Counted from the first letter of the stretch, positions 9,128 to 20,462 are shown. The stretch is 64,000 bases of DNA from JBBRGK01 sp036741355 (GCA_036741355.1 DAINSK010000015.1:7487-71486), one strand, 5' to 3'. The notes: generated by a model from the letters alone, not told the origin. Numbers and translations: made by a program.

Positions 9128-10147
9128 ATGCCAACGATGAATTATTACGACATCCTGGGCGTCAAGCGGGATGCGACAAATAAGGAGATCCGCGCTGCCT
9201 TTCGCAAGCTTGCCCGGAAATTCCATCCGGACGTGAACCCAGGGGACAAGACCGCCGAGGCAAAATTCAAGGAAATCAACGCCGCAAATGAGGTCCTGTC
9301 GGATGCAGAGAAGCGTCGTAAATACGACAAATTCGGCGACAAGTGGGAATATTCGGACCAGATAGAGGAGCAACAGCGCCAGCAGGCGAGCGCGGGACAA
9401 TGGTTCCGTACCGCTGGCCGGGGGACACGGACCACTGGAGGCTTCGGAGGCGTCGAAACCGACCTGGGCGACCTGGGCGACATTTTCGGCAATGTCTTTC
9501 GTGGTCGCAGCAAACCGGTTGCCCGCAAAGGCGAGAACCTCGAGCATCCGCTCGACGTTTCGCTCGAAGAGGCCTATCGGGGCACCACGCGTACTCTGAC
9601 CATCCAGAACAACGAGCCCTGCGTGGGCTGTAAAGGAACGGGCCTCGCGGGCGAAGCGATCTGCCGCGTGTGTGATGGCGTCGGCTACGTTACCCGGCCG
9701 CGCAAGCTCGAAGTAAAAATCCCGGCCGGAGTCAAGATCGGGTCGCGTGTCCGCATCGCGGGCGAAGGTCAGCCAGGCACCGGCGGCGGTTCCAAAGGCG
9801 ACTTGTATCTACTGATCAACGTGCCCCCAAGTGAGCGTTTTGAGCGCAAGGGCGATGACCTATATGAGGACGTCGACGTGCCTCTCTACGACGCGTTGCT
9901 CGGCGGTGAAGCGCCGGTGCTGACGATGACCGGACGGGTGATGTTGAAGATCCCGGCGGGCTCGCAGAACGGCAAGACGATCCGGCTCACCGGTAAGGGG
10001 ATGCCCCGACTCGGCGGCAGCGGTCAAGGAGACCTGTACGCCAGGATCCGGGTAATGTTACCGGACCGTCTATCGCCACCGGAGCAAGAACTCTTTGAAC
10101 AGCTTCGCGCTTTGCGACAGCCCGAAGCCGCACACGCGTCCAGGTGA
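9128..10147 (+). CDS. DnaJ-like co-chaperone with a two-repeat cysteine cluster
   Basis: The protein has 339 residues. The J domain (1-70) has HPD at 33-35 and should stimulate DnaK ATPase activity. A Gly-rich linker (about 98-125) and the C-terminal substrate-binding beta domains follow. Instead of the four CxxCxGxG repeats of classical DnaJ, only two CxxC pairs occur (C165/C168 and C179/C182), enough for one zinc site. It is therefore intermediate between DnaJ and CbpA. The start ATG at 9128 follows AGGAGG. It is the first gene of an operon with hspR and a Clp ATPase, so it is probably heat-induced. The canonical dnaJ is at 42086-43195. Confidence 0.9.
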   Translation: MPTMNYYDILGVKRDATNKEIRAAFRKLARKFHPDVNPGDKTAEAKFKEINAANEVLSDAEKRRKYDKFGDKWEYSDQIEEQQRQQASAGQWFRTAGRGTRTTGGFGGVETDLGDLGDIFGNVFRGRSKPVARKGENLEHPLDVSLEEAYRGTTRTLTIQNNEPCVGCKGTGLAGEAICRVCDGVGYVTRPRKLEVKIPAGVKIGSRVRIAGEGQPGTGGGSKGDLYLLINVPPSERFERKGDDLYEDVDVPLYDALLGGEAPVLTMTGRVMLKIPAGSQNGKTIRLTGKGMPRLGGSGQGDLYARIRVMLPDRLSPPEQELFEQLRALRQPEAAHASR

Positions 10148-10207
10148 TCCAATCTGACCCGCCGCACCGGGTGGGCAGACGAGATGCCAGATAGGAGGCA
10201 GACATTG

Positions 10208-10555
10208 ATGGCGCAGGATTCTATACAGAATGAGGATCCTTGCTACGTCATTAGCATCGCGGCGCGAATGGTGGGGATGCACCAGCAGACGTTGCGGTAC
10301 TACGAGCGCGTTGGGTTGATCGAGCCGTCTCGCACGCGCGGAAACATCAGGCTGTATTCGCCGGCCAACATCAATCGACTTCGGCAGATACAGCGGCTCA
10401 TCAGCGACCTGGGCGTCAACCTGGCCGGCGTCGAGGTGATCATTAACATGGGCCATCGGTTACAGAGTCTCGAAGCGGAGATCCAACAACTCCGCGCAGA
10501 GGTCGAGCATTGCCACACACAACATCAACAATTGCGCGGCAGGGCATCGAGCTGA
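10208..10555 (+). CDS. hspR: HspR, MerR-family heat-shock repressor
   Basis: The protein has about 115 residues. The MerR-type winged helix-turn-helix occupies residues 14-75 (ISIAARMVGMHQQTLRYYER, then GLIEPSRTRGNIRLYS), which matches the HspR subgroup closely. It is followed by a helical, coiled-coil-like tail. HspR represses chaperone operons and uses DnaK as co-repressor. The start ATG at 10208 lies 9 bp after AGGAGG (10193-10198) and is preferred over the frame opening at 10184. It lies between the dnaJ-like and Clp genes and is presumably autoregulatory. Confidence 0.92.
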   Translation: MAQDSIQNEDPCYVISIAARMVGMHQQTLRYYERVGLIEPSRTRGNIRLYSPANINRLRQIQRLISDLGVNLAGVEVIINMGHRLQSLEAEIQQLRAEVEHCHTQHQQLRGRASS

Positions 10556-10580
10556 ACCAGCGATAGGTGACAACTACCCC

Positions 10581-13046
<2,466 letters not shown>

Positions 13047-13075
13047 AGCTGCGCTCAATCGAATATTGGTAAGCG

Positions 13076-13114
13076 CCAAGCCCCGGCGGGATGACCGCCG
13101 GGGCTTGGTTTTTT
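13076..13114 (+). terminator. Intrinsic terminator after the Clp gene
   Basis: A perfect 14-bp stem (CCAAGCCCCGGCGG, 13076-13089, pairing with 13095-13108) with a 5-nt loop is followed by TTTTTT (13109-13114). It lies 30 bp after the stop codon and closes the heat-shock operon. Confidence 0.93.
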
Positions 13115-13130
13115 ACGTCCGCCGTTTCCC

Positions 13131-13167
13131 GCCTAACCCTCTTATCCCTTCCCGGTGCGGGAAGGGA
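13131..13167 (+). repeat. Intergenic palindrome, GCCTAACCC/CCCTTCCC family
   Basis: GCCTAACCC is followed by a perfect 9-bp hairpin (TCCCTTCCC, 13145-13153, with GGGAAGGGA, 13159-13167). Related elements lie at 25492-25528, 27265-27287 and 54093-54150, always between genes. It has no T-run, so it is not a typical terminator. Confidence 0.55.
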
Positions 13168-13262
13168 CGATCATTGGTGCCGGGGTTCGGGCGGGGGTCA
13201 GGAGTGCCTTCACCATTACAATGCCTGTATAGATGGGTATAGATGGGGACGCGAGGTGACGG

Positions 13263-14564
13263 GTGCTTGTACAGATTGCTTACGGCGACACCGGGCTGAC
13301 GATCGAAGTCCCTGACTCGGCGACAGTCGTGGAGTCGGCAGTCGCCCCCGGTCTGCCCGATGAACGCGCGGCGCTCCTACAGGCGATGAGAGCGCCGCTG
13401 CACGGGCCGGCACTGGTACAGGTCGTACGCGGCGCTCAGAGCGCGGTGGTGGTCTTCCCCGACGTCACCCGCGCGATGCCCACACGGCGCGTGATACCGG
13501 TCGTGTTGGCGGAGCTGGAAGCCGCGGGTTTCGGTCCGGACCGGCTAACCCTGCTCAGCGGCACCGGCACCCACCGCGCGAACACGCCGGAAGAACTCGA
13601 GCGCATGCTCGGCCGGGATGTGCTGGACCGCTACGCGGTCGTCAATCATGACGCCCGCGCGCCGGAGACACTGGTCAACCTCGGCACTACTTCGGACGGC
13701 GCGCCGGCATTGCTGAACCGCGTTTACGTTGAAGCCGACGTGCGCATAGTCGTCGGACTGATCGAGCCCCACTTCTTCGCCGGCTACAGCGGCGGTCCGA
13801 AGGGCGTCTGTCCGGGCGTCGCCGGGCTGGAGACCGTGCTCCATGCCCATGACGCGCAACGCATCGGCGACCCCGGAGCGACCTGGGGGGAGATCCGTGC
13901 GAATCCGATCCAGAGGCTTCTCCGCGAGGTCGTCGCCATGGCGCCGCCGACCTTTACGCTCGACGTCACGCTGAATAGATCGCAGCAGATTACCGGCGTC
14001 TTCGCCGGCAGCGGCTACGCCGCCCACGCCGCCGGTTGCGAGTTCGTGGCGCGCTACCAGCAGTGCTCGGTCCCACACCCGTTCGATATCGTGGTCACCA
14101 CCAACGGCGGCTACCCCTTGGATCAGAACCTCTATCAATCGGTGAAGGGAATGACCGCCGCGGCACGTATCGTGCGTCTCGGCGGCTCGATTATCCTGGC
14201 GGCGGAGTGCCGTGACGGCATTCCCGATCACGGCAGTTACGGAGCCATCCTTGCAAAATCCCGCAACCACGCCGACATCTTCGCGTCGCTGCACAACGGA
14301 TCGGAAACCGTTCCGGACCAGTGGGAGGCGCAGGTGCAGGCGATCGTGCAGCAAAAGGCGGACGTGTACGCGTTCTGCGGCGGTCTCACCGATGAACAGC
14401 TCCATATGGCACATCTCACGCCTATTCATTCGGTGCAGGAGACGCTGAGCGATCTGCTGCGCCGGCATCCAGACGCGAGCGTGGCCGTGCTGCCGGAGGG
14501 GCCGTACACTGTACCGGAAGTCAGTCCCGCCGCGGTCGCGGCCCGGCACGATCGGCGCGGCTAG
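13263..14564 (+). CDS. LarA family nickel-pincer racemase/epimerase homologue
   Basis: The protein has 433 residues of the lactate racemase (LarA, DUF2088) family. Positions that bind the Ni-pincer nucleotide and substrate in Lactobacillus plantarum LarA have clear counterparts: H104 (GTGTHR), H170 and K180 (HFFAGYSGGPKG), H196, and K295 (YQSVKGM). H104, H170, K180 and H196 are all offset by four from LarA numbering, so the active site looks complete. The substrate may be a 2-hydroxyacid other than lactate. No larB, larC or larE cofactor genes are visible nearby. The GTG start at 13263 has only a weak, closely spaced Shine-Dalgarno (AGGTGA). The next gene, 41 bp downstream, encodes a reductase and is probably co-transcribed. 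Confidence 0.87.
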   Translation: MLVQIAYGDTGLTIEVPDSATVVESAVAPGLPDERAALLQAMRAPLHGPALVQVVRGAQSAVVVFPDVTRAMPTRRVIPVVLAELEAAGFGPDRLTLLSGTGTHRANTPEELERMLGRDVLDRYAVVNHDARAPETLVNLGTTSDGAPALLNRVYVEADVRIVVGLIEPHFFAGYSGGPKGVCPGVAGLETVLHAHDAQRIGDPGATWGEIRANPIQRLLREVVAMAPPTFTLDVTLNRSQQITGVFAGSGYAAHAAGCEFVARYQQCSVPHPFDIVVTTNGGYPLDQNLYQSVKGMTAAARIVRLGGSIILAAECRDGIPDHGSYGAILAKSRNHADIFASLHNGSETVPDQWEAQVQAIVQQKADVYAFCGGLTDEQLHMAHLTPIHSVQETLSDLLRRHPDASVAVLPEGPYTVPEVSPAAVAARHDRRG

Positions 14565-14605
14565 CCTCAGCCATCAAGCGCAAACCGATCTGGCAAGGAG
14601 TCACG

Positions 14606-15604
14606 ATGAACGGAGAGATCTCGGTCGTCCAGATCGGGATGGGCCCTATCGGCCAGGAGGTGTTGCGGGCCGTCGCGAGTCGGCGCGGCCTGCACCTGAC
14701 CGGTGCCGTCGACATCGACACGGCCATAGCCGGCCGCGATGCAGGTACAGTGGCAGGTATTGGGCCGATCGGCGTGACGGTCAGCTCGCAGGTGCCGCCG
14801 GCCGCCGGCCTTAATAGCAGCGTCGCCCTGCACACCACCGGCTCGTCGTTGCCGAAGGTCATGGGCCAGCTCGAGGAATTGGTCCGGGCCGGTTACCACA
14901 TCGTCTCGACGTGCGAAGAGCTTGCCTATCCGCAGGCGCTGCAACCTCAACTGGCGTTGCGGCTGGATGCGCTGGCGAAGGAGAACAGCGTCGCCGTGCT
15001 TGGCACAGGCGTAAATCCCGGCTACGTGTTCGACACGCTTATCCTTACTGCCACCGCCGTCTGCCGGCGCGTCGACCACATCCGCGCCCGCCGGGTGCTG
15101 GATGCCGGTAAACGGCGGCTACCGCTCCAGCAAAAGGTTGGCGCCGGTCTGTCGCGGGAGGAGTTCCAGAAGCGGGTGGACGCGGGCCAAGTGCGACACG
15201 TGGGCCTCGGCGAGTCAATCCGCATGGTCACGGACGGCATCGGCTGGACCATCGACCGCGTCGATGAAGAAACGGAAGGCGTGGTGGCCGAAAAGGAGCA
15301 ACGTACGCAGTACATGACCGTTCCGGCCGGCGCGGTAGCAGGCGTTCACCAGACCGGCCGCGCATATTCCGGTGGTCGCGAAGTGCTGAACCTCGACCTG
15401 AAAATGTACGTTGGCGCGCCCGAATCCTACGACGAGATCGAGATCACCGGTTCTCCGTCGATCAAACTGCGGATCGACGGCGGCGCCCCCGGAGATCCAA
15501 GTACCGCGGCGATGGTCATCAACTCGATACCAGCTGTCCTGGCGTCTCCGCCCGGCCTGACGTCCATGAGTCAACTTCGCCTGGTGCACTGCTGGGGGCA
15601 GTAG
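14606..15604 (+). CDS. NAD(P)-binding reductase, 2,4-diaminopentanoate dehydrogenase / DapB-like
   Basis: The protein has 332 residues. The N-terminal Rossmann fold has IGMGPIGQEVLR at 10-21, as in dihydrodipicolinate-reductase-like proteins. The TGV/NPGYVFD segment (about 134-142) and the C-terminal domain fit the 2,4-diaminopentanoate dehydrogenase branch rather than true DapB, which is shorter. The expected chemistry is NAD(P)H-dependent oxidoreduction of an amino or imino acid. It has a good Shine-Dalgarno (AAGGAG, 14595-14600). The LarA homologue just upstream suggests a shared pathway in which a racemase supplies a stereoisomer, but this is inference. The substrate is unknown. Confidence 0.78.
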   Translation: MNGEISVVQIGMGPIGQEVLRAVASRRGLHLTGAVDIDTAIAGRDAGTVAGIGPIGVTVSSQVPPAAGLNSSVALHTTGSSLPKVMGQLEELVRAGYHIVSTCEELAYPQALQPQLALRLDALAKENSVAVLGTGVNPGYVFDTLILTATAVCRRVDHIRARRVLDAGKRRLPLQQKVGAGLSREEFQKRVDAGQVRHVGLGESIRMVTDGIGWTIDRVDEETEGVVAEKEQRTQYMTVPAGAVAGVHQTGRAYSGGREVLNLDLKMYVGAPESYDEIEITGSPSIKLRIDGGAPGDPSTAAMVINSIPAVLASPPGLTSMSQLRLVHCWGQ

Positions 15605-15606
15605 CC

Positions 15607-16218
15607 CTACGTAAGCACGCGCACGCCGTTCGCGCCCGAAACATAGACCGCCGGCTTCAGGCCGACAAACAGACCGTGCTCGACGACGCCTGGGATTCGT
15701 TTCAGTTCCGCGGCGATCCGGTTGGGCGCGGGCCGTCCGCTGCCGAACGCAACGTCGAAGATGTGGTTGCCGTTGTCGGTCACGAAGTTCGCGCCGTCGC
15801 GCACGCGCAGCGCCGGCGAGCAACCGGGAAACCGCGCCCGCAGCTCTCGCCGGACGTAGGCTTCGGCAAACGGCAGCACTTCAATCGGGACGGGCCACGC
15901 CAGCCGCCGGACGAGTTTGGACTCGTCCACGACGATCACGAGCCGTTTCGACGCGGCCGCCACAATCTTTTCACGCGTCATCGCGCCGCCGGCGCCCTTG
16001 GTGAGGTTGTGCCCGCGGTCGACTTCATCTGCGCCGTCGATGTCGACGTCGGGAACAGCCGCAAGATCCACCAGCGGTATACCGACGTCGCGCGCCAGAC
16101 GCGCCGTCTCATTCGATGTTGGAACGCCGGTGACCTGCAATCCGTCTTCCCGTATCCTGCGGGCTAGCTCTTCGATCACGAAGTAAGCGGTCGTACCCGT
16201 ACCGAGCCCGACCACCAT
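15607..16218 (-). CDS. rpiA: Ribose-5-phosphate isomerase A, 5' end unclear
   Basis: RpiA interconverts ribose-5-phosphate and ribulose-5-phosphate in the pentose phosphate pathway. Conserved blocks are present: GLGTGTTA (4-11), DGADEVD (61-67), KGAGGAMTREK (74-84) and a C-terminal GLFVGLKPAVYV. The first canonical in-frame start is the ATG at 16218, giving 203 residues. The frame continues upstream without a stop to 16321-16323 and encodes RERKRAAALAAVAAEV, which matches the usual first helix of RpiA. No ATG, GTG or TTG occurs in that extension. An ATG in another frame (MREPDEHLHPVLGR, to a TGA at 16280-16282) would join the RpiA frame after loss of one base there. So the real 5' end lies near 16320, through an unusual start or a frameshift. 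Confidence 0.88.
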   Translation of the reverse strand: MVVGLGTGTTAYFVIEELARRIREDGLQVTGVPTSNETARLARDVGIPLVDLAAVPDVDIDGADEVDRGHNLTKGAGGAMTREKIVAAASKRLVIVVDESKLVRRLAWPVPIEVLPFAEAYVRRELRARFPGCSPALRVRDGANFVTDNGNHIFDVAFGSGRPAPNRIAAELKRIPGVVEHGLFVGLKPAVYVSGANGVRVLT

Positions 16219-16352
16219 CGCCGAGCGTACCTCGGCCGCGACGGCCGCAAGCGCGGCGGCGCGCTTGCGTTCACGCAGATCATCGTCCGAGGACCGGGTG
16301 GAGATGCTCGTCAGGTTCCCTCATTGTGTAGAACGAATCTGTCGACAGACGG

Positions 16353-16625
16353 CTAGAGTGGCCTCGCGCCGTCTTGCGCGTTGGCCGCTGCCCGAGCCAG
16401 AAACTGGGCCAGTCCGCCGGTGTCTGCCGCGGGCTTTTGAGCCTTAACCGGAGGAACCGGACGCCGGCTGCGCCCGGGCTGGCCGAATATGGAGCGCTCG
16501 TTGGTGAAGTTGCGTTCGACGCCGCACAGGCGGCATATGCCGGTGCACTGGTCGCCGATCGGGGTCGCGATCTGCCAACGGTGGATACAGACCTGCAGCG
16601 CAACGGGTTTATCCAACTCTGCCAA
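16353..16625 (-). CDS. Small zinc-ribbon-like protein
   Basis: The protein has 90 residues with a TTG start at 16625 preceded by the strong Shine-Dalgarno GGAGGTG. The motif CIHRW-(x)-GDQCTGICRLCG-(x)-RNFTNE (residues 13-43) has four cysteines and a histidine spaced like a one-site zinc ribbon. Small conserved proteins with this pattern occur in Chloroflexota and Actinobacteria. The Pro/Ala-rich tail is probably disordered. It lies upstream of rpiA on the same strand. It may bind zinc or nucleic acid; no function is known. Confidence 0.6.
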   Translation of the reverse strand: MAELDKPVALQVCIHRWQIATPIGDQCTGICRLCGVERNFTNERSIFGQPGRSRRPVPPVKAQKPAADTGGLAQFLARAAANAQDGARPL

Positions 16626-16773
16626 CCGGGCACCTCCACGCTAAACAGTTGGCGCCGGAAAGATCGAATTCGCCCAGGCGCCGGGATCACGAAGGGTTCA
16701 GGAATAGCCGTTGTGTCTGTCTCCACGCGAGGTCCGAAGGCGTGTACGGCAGAGATGGTTAATCAGAACTTCG

Positions 16774-16938
16774 TTAACGGCGCGGGAGCGGTGTCAGGGC
16801 AAGCGTGGGAATCTCGGCGCGATGCGCCTTCTCTGTCCTCGGCCCCTTTTGCGGAATCGGCGGATGTTTCTCCGCGGCGTGGATCTTCTCGATCCGCTTA
16901 CGTCGCTTGGCCAAACCGACTTTGCGTGTTTTGTTCAA
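16774..16938 (-). CDS. Small basic protein (54 residues)
   Basis: A TTG start at 16938 lies 10 nt after AGGAG (16949-16953). The product begins MNKTRKVGLAKRRKRIEKI and is very rich in Lys/Arg in its first 20 residues, then Pro-rich. The N-terminus resembles short ribosome- or RNA-associated basic peptides, but no family was recognised. It is supported only by the Shine-Dalgarno, composition and an open frame, and could be spurious. The 148 bp between it and the zinc-ribbon gene (16626-16773) hold nothing recognisable. Confidence 0.4.
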   Translation of the reverse strand: MNKTRKVGLAKRRKRIEKIHAAEKHPPIPQKGPRTEKAHRAEIPTLALTPLPRR

Positions 16939-16997
16939 TGAGAGAGCTCTCCTGATTACGTAGACTACAGGACTATAACAGGTGGCGCCTTGGCGCG

Positions 16998-18671
16998 TTA
17001 GTCGGCGGTTTTCCAGTACTCGGAGTAACCGGCCGTTGCCTTCTGGCCCACGTACCAGCCCTGCACCACCTTGCGGCCGGTGAAGCGGTCCACGGAGTAG
17101 CTGATCATGATCCAGGGGCTACGATCCATGATCAGCTTCTCGGCGCGCTTGTAGATCTCACCGCGCTTGTTGAGATCCTGCTCCTTGCGGCCATCCTCGG
17201 AGAGGCGGTCGACCTCCGGGTCGCTGAAATGAGAACGGTTGAGGTTACCATCCGTATGGAAGGTGCCGTATATCCAGGTGTCTGGATCGATGCCGCCGGT
17301 AACCGTCGTGTTGGCTGCCTCGAAATCGCCCTTCTTCGCTCGCGGCAGCACGACGTCGTTGAATGATCCCGACTCGATCTTCATATCGATGCCGGCCTTC
17401 TTGTACTGCGACTGGAGCAGCTCGAGCGCCTGTTGCGTTACCGGATCGCTGGTCTCGGCGAGCAGAGTGAATGAAAATCCGCCACTCTGATAGCCGCCCT
17501 CTGCCAGCTTCGCCTTAGCCTTGGCCGGATCATAGGTATATGGCACGTAGCTGGAGTCGATCGCCCACGACAACGTCGGCGGGATGGTGCCGTTGTCGGC
17601 CCGCGGCCGCAGACCCTGCTGGATGACGCGGATGTATTCGTCGCGGTCGGTGGCGTAGGCCACGGCCTGCGCCAGCGCCTTATTGTTGAACGGTGGTTTG
17701 GAGACGTTGAGCACGAAGCCCGTGTAGCCGAGCCCCGGCGCCTGTGCGAGGTCGAGACCGGGGTTCGACTTGATCGTAGCCACGTCCTTGTCGGCGGCGC
17801 CCTGCAGGATGTCGATCTCCTGGTTGACCAGCGCCTGAAGGCGCCCGTTGGAGTCCGTCATCACCCGCCAGGTGACCTTATCCAGGTACGGCAGCGGTTT
17901 GCCGTCCGCGCCTATCCTCCAATAGTTCTCGTTCTTTGCGACCGTGAAGTGGTCGTCCTTCTTCCACTCCAGGAACTTGAACGGGCCTGTCCCCACCGGG
18001 TGCAGGCCGAAATCGTCGTCGCCCTGCTTCCGGACCGCGGCCGGCGAAACGGCGGCGCCGCAGCGACTGGTTAGTTTGGTCAGGAACGGCGCGTACGGGT
18101 CGGCGAGCGTCAGCCGGAACGTGTAATCGTCGACCGCCTCGGTGCTCAGCACGATGTTATCGCCGCAGTCCGAGTAGCCGATCGAAGCCTTGTTGGTGCG
18201 AATACGGTCCATGCTGAACTTCATCGCCTGGGCGTTGAAGTCGGTGCCGTCGTGGAACTTTATGCCCTTGTGGAGATGGAAAGTGTAGGTTTTGCCATCG
18301 GGGCTGATATCCCAGCTATCGGCCAGCCAGCCCACCGGTTTCAAGTTCTCGTCGAACTGGACCAGCCCTTCGAAAACGTTAGCGGAGAGATAGCCACCGT
18401 AGACATCGCTCCTGACCATCGGGTCGAAACCGGCGGCATCCGTCGCCGTGGTTACGACCAACGTGCCTCCGCGGCGGATCTTGGCCGCGCTGGATGTCGG
18501 GCTGCCCGCCGCGGGCGCCACCCCGGCCGCGGTTGCACCGCCGACGGGCGCAGAGGCGGCGGGCGCGCTGCGGGTAGCGTTACCGCCGTTATTGCCGTTG
18601 CCGCCGCAGGCGACCACCGCGGCGCAACTCAATGCGATGAGGGAAATGGTCACAAATCGTCGGCGGTTCAT
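16998..18671 (-). CDS. ABC transporter substrate-binding lipoprotein, family 5 (peptide type)
   Basis: The protein has 557 residues. It has a signal peptide with a lipobox ending at C22 (AAVVAC), then a Gly/Asn/Ala/Pro-rich linker to about residue 65, then a full SBP_bac_5 domain (GGTLVVTTATDAAGFDPMV onward). It would capture oligopeptides or similar ligands outside the membrane for the permeases at 20557-22399. It is last in the operon, 108 bp after a close paralogue (18780-20462). The two share long identical stretches, such as the block around SWDISPDGKTYTFHLHKG. The differences lie mainly in the ligand-facing middle region, so different substrates are possible. Confidence 0.93.
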   Translation of the reverse strand: MNRRRFVTISLIALSCAAVVACGGNGNNGGNATRSAPAASAPVGGATAAGVAPAAGSPTSSAAKIRRGGTLVVTTATDAAGFDPMVRSDVYGGYLSANVFEGLVQFDENLKPVGWLADSWDISPDGKTYTFHLHKGIKFHDGTDFNAQAMKFSMDRIRTNKASIGYSDCGDNIVLSTEAVDDYTFRLTLADPYAPFLTKLTSRCGAAVSPAAVRKQGDDDFGLHPVGTGPFKFLEWKKDDHFTVAKNENYWRIGADGKPLPYLDKVTWRVMTDSNGRLQALVNQEIDILQGAADKDVATIKSNPGLDLAQAPGLGYTGFVLNVSKPPFNNKALAQAVAYATDRDEYIRVIQQGLRPRADNGTIPPTLSWAIDSSYVPYTYDPAKAKAKLAEGGYQSGGFSFTLLAETSDPVTQQALELLQSQYKKAGIDMKIESGSFNDVVLPRAKKGDFEAANTTVTGGIDPDTWIYGTFHTDGNLNRSHFSDPEVDRLSEDGRKEQDLNKRGEIYKRAEKLIMDRSPWIMISYSVDRFTGRKVVQGWYVGQKATAGYSEYWKTAD

Positions 18672-18779
18672 ATCGACTCCTCGCGCGCGCCGCCAAATTG
18701 AAGCGGCAAAAGGGGCGGGAGGCGCAGCCGTGTTGCGCCTGCGCCTCCCGGTTCCTGGTTACGCGTAGGTCCTTGGGCG

Positions 18780-20462
18780 TTAGTCCGACGTCTTCCAGTA
18801 CTCGGAATACCCGGCCGTGGCCTTAAGGCCGAGGTACCAGCCCTGAACCTTTTTGTTGCCGGTGAAGCGATCCAGTGAGTAGTCGAACATCACCCAGGGC
18901 GAGTAGTCCATGACGATCTTTGTTGCCTGCTTGTAGTAGTCGGCCCGCTTATTGAGATCGCTCTCCTGCCGCCCCTGCTCGGCCAGCTTATCGACCTGCG
19001 GGTCACTGAGATGTGGAATGTTGAAGTTCGCACCGGTGTGGAAGGTGCTGTAGATCCAGGAGTCCGGGTCAATGCCGCCCGAGATCACGATCCCAGCCGC
19101 TTCGAAGTCCCCGGCTAAACCCCGCTTTACGACTACGTTGTTGAAGTCGCCAGAATCGATTTTCATATCGATGCCGACCTTCTTCAACTGCGACTGCCAG
19201 AGCTCGGCTATCTTCTGCGAGATCGGGCTGCTGGTGTCAGTCAGGAGGGTGAAGGAGAAGCCGTTCGGCTGCCCGCCCTCGGTGAGCTTCTGCTTGGCCT
19301 TGTTCAGGTCGTACTCGTAGAACTTCTGGCTTTCATCGACCGCCCACTTCAGCGGCGGTGGGATCGGCCCGTTCAGCGCCTTGACACGCAGCCCGTTCCG
19401 GATCACGCGCACCTCCTCGTCGCGGTCGGTCGCGTACGCGACCGCCTGGGCCAGTGCCTTGTTGCTAAAGGGCGGCTTGGAAACGTTGAGCATCATGCCA
19501 CCCCAGCCGAAGCCCGGCTGCTGCTGGAAGACGAGGTCGGGGGTTGCCTTGACGGTGTCGATATCCTTGTCGGCGACCGACGGGGCCACGTCGAGCTCAC
19601 CCGTAATGAGCGCCTGCAGGCGCGCGTTTTCGTCGGTCATCACCCGCCAGTTGACCTTATCCAGGTACGGGAGCGGCTTGCCGTCGGCGCCAATCTTCCA
19701 GTAGTTCTCGTTCTTCGTCACCGTGAAATGGTCGTCTTTTTTCCACTCCAGGAACTTAAACGGGCCTGTCCCCACCGGGTGCAGGCCGAAATCGTCGTCG
19801 CCCTGCTTCTGAACAGCGGCCGGCGATACGGCATAGCCACAGCGCCCCGTCAGTTTGGTCAGGAACGGGGCGAACGAGTCATTGAGCGTCAGCCGGAAGG
19901 TGAGGTCGTCCACCGCTTCGGTGGTTAACACCGTGTTCTCGCCGCAGTCCGAGTAGCCGACGGACGCCTTGTTCGTGCGGATGCGGTCCATGCTGAACTT
20001 CATCGCCTGGGCGTTGAAGTCGGTACCGTCGTGGAACTTGATACCTTTGTGCAGATGGAAGGTATAGGTCTTACCGTCGGGGCTGATGTCCCAACTATCC
20101 GCCAGCCAGGGCACGGGCTTGATATTCTCGTCAAACTTGACCAGTCCGTCGTACACCTGCGCCGTGAGGTAGGCGCTATAACCGTCGGTGGAGAGCATGG
20201 GATCGAACGTTTTGGCGTCGGTCTCTGACGCAAGATTCAGCGTGCCGCCGCGGCGAATCTTGGCCGCAGCCGCTGTCGGGCTTGCGGGTTTGGCTGCGGC
20301 GCTCGCGCCCGCAGCCGGGCTGCCGCCTGTGGACGTAGCGGCCGGAGCCGCGCCGTTGGTGCTCTTGCTGCTGTTTCCGTTATTGCCGCTGCTGCATGCT
20401 ATCAGCGCAAGTGGTAGCAGCGAAACGCCTGCGACGTACAGCCAACGCTTGTGGCCCATCAC
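18780..20462 (-). CDS. ABC transporter substrate-binding lipoprotein, family 5 (paralogue)
   Basis: The protein has 560 residues. The lipobox ends at C23 (LALIAC), followed by a Ser/Asn/Gly/Ala-rich linker and an SBP_bac_5 domain. It is a tandem paralogue of the gene at 16998-18671, with conserved start, core (DDDFGLHPVGTGPFKFLEWK in both) and C-terminus (ATAGYSEYWKT). It directly follows the permease genes, 94 bp after dppC. It is probably the original binding protein of the transporter, the other being a duplicate. Its ligand is not predictable from sequence beyond the peptide/opine/nickel class. Confidence 0.93.
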   Translation of the reverse strand: MMGHKRWLYVAGVSLLPLALIACSSGNNGNSSKSTNGAAPAATSTGGSPAAGASAAAKPASPTAAAAKIRRGGTLNLASETDAKTFDPMLSTDGYSAYLTAQVYDGLVKFDENIKPVPWLADSWDISPDGKTYTFHLHKGIKFHDGTDFNAQAMKFSMDRIRTNKASVGYSDCGENTVLTTEAVDDLTFRLTLNDSFAPFLTKLTGRCGYAVSPAAVQKQGDDDFGLHPVGTGPFKFLEWKKDDHFTVTKNENYWKIGADGKPLPYLDKVNWRVMTDENARLQALITGELDVAPSVADKDIDTVKATPDLVFQQQPGFGWGGMMLNVSKPPFSNKALAQAVAYATDRDEEVRVIRNGLRVKALNGPIPPPLKWAVDESQKFYEYDLNKAKQKLTEGGQPNGFSFTLLTDTSSPISQKIAELWQSQLKKVGIDMKIDSGDFNNVVVKRGLAGDFEAAGIVISGGIDPDSWIYSTFHTGANFNIPHLSDPQVDKLAEQGRQESDLNKRADYYKQATKIVMDYSPWVMFDYSLDRFTGNKKVQGWYLGLKATAGYSEYWKTSD

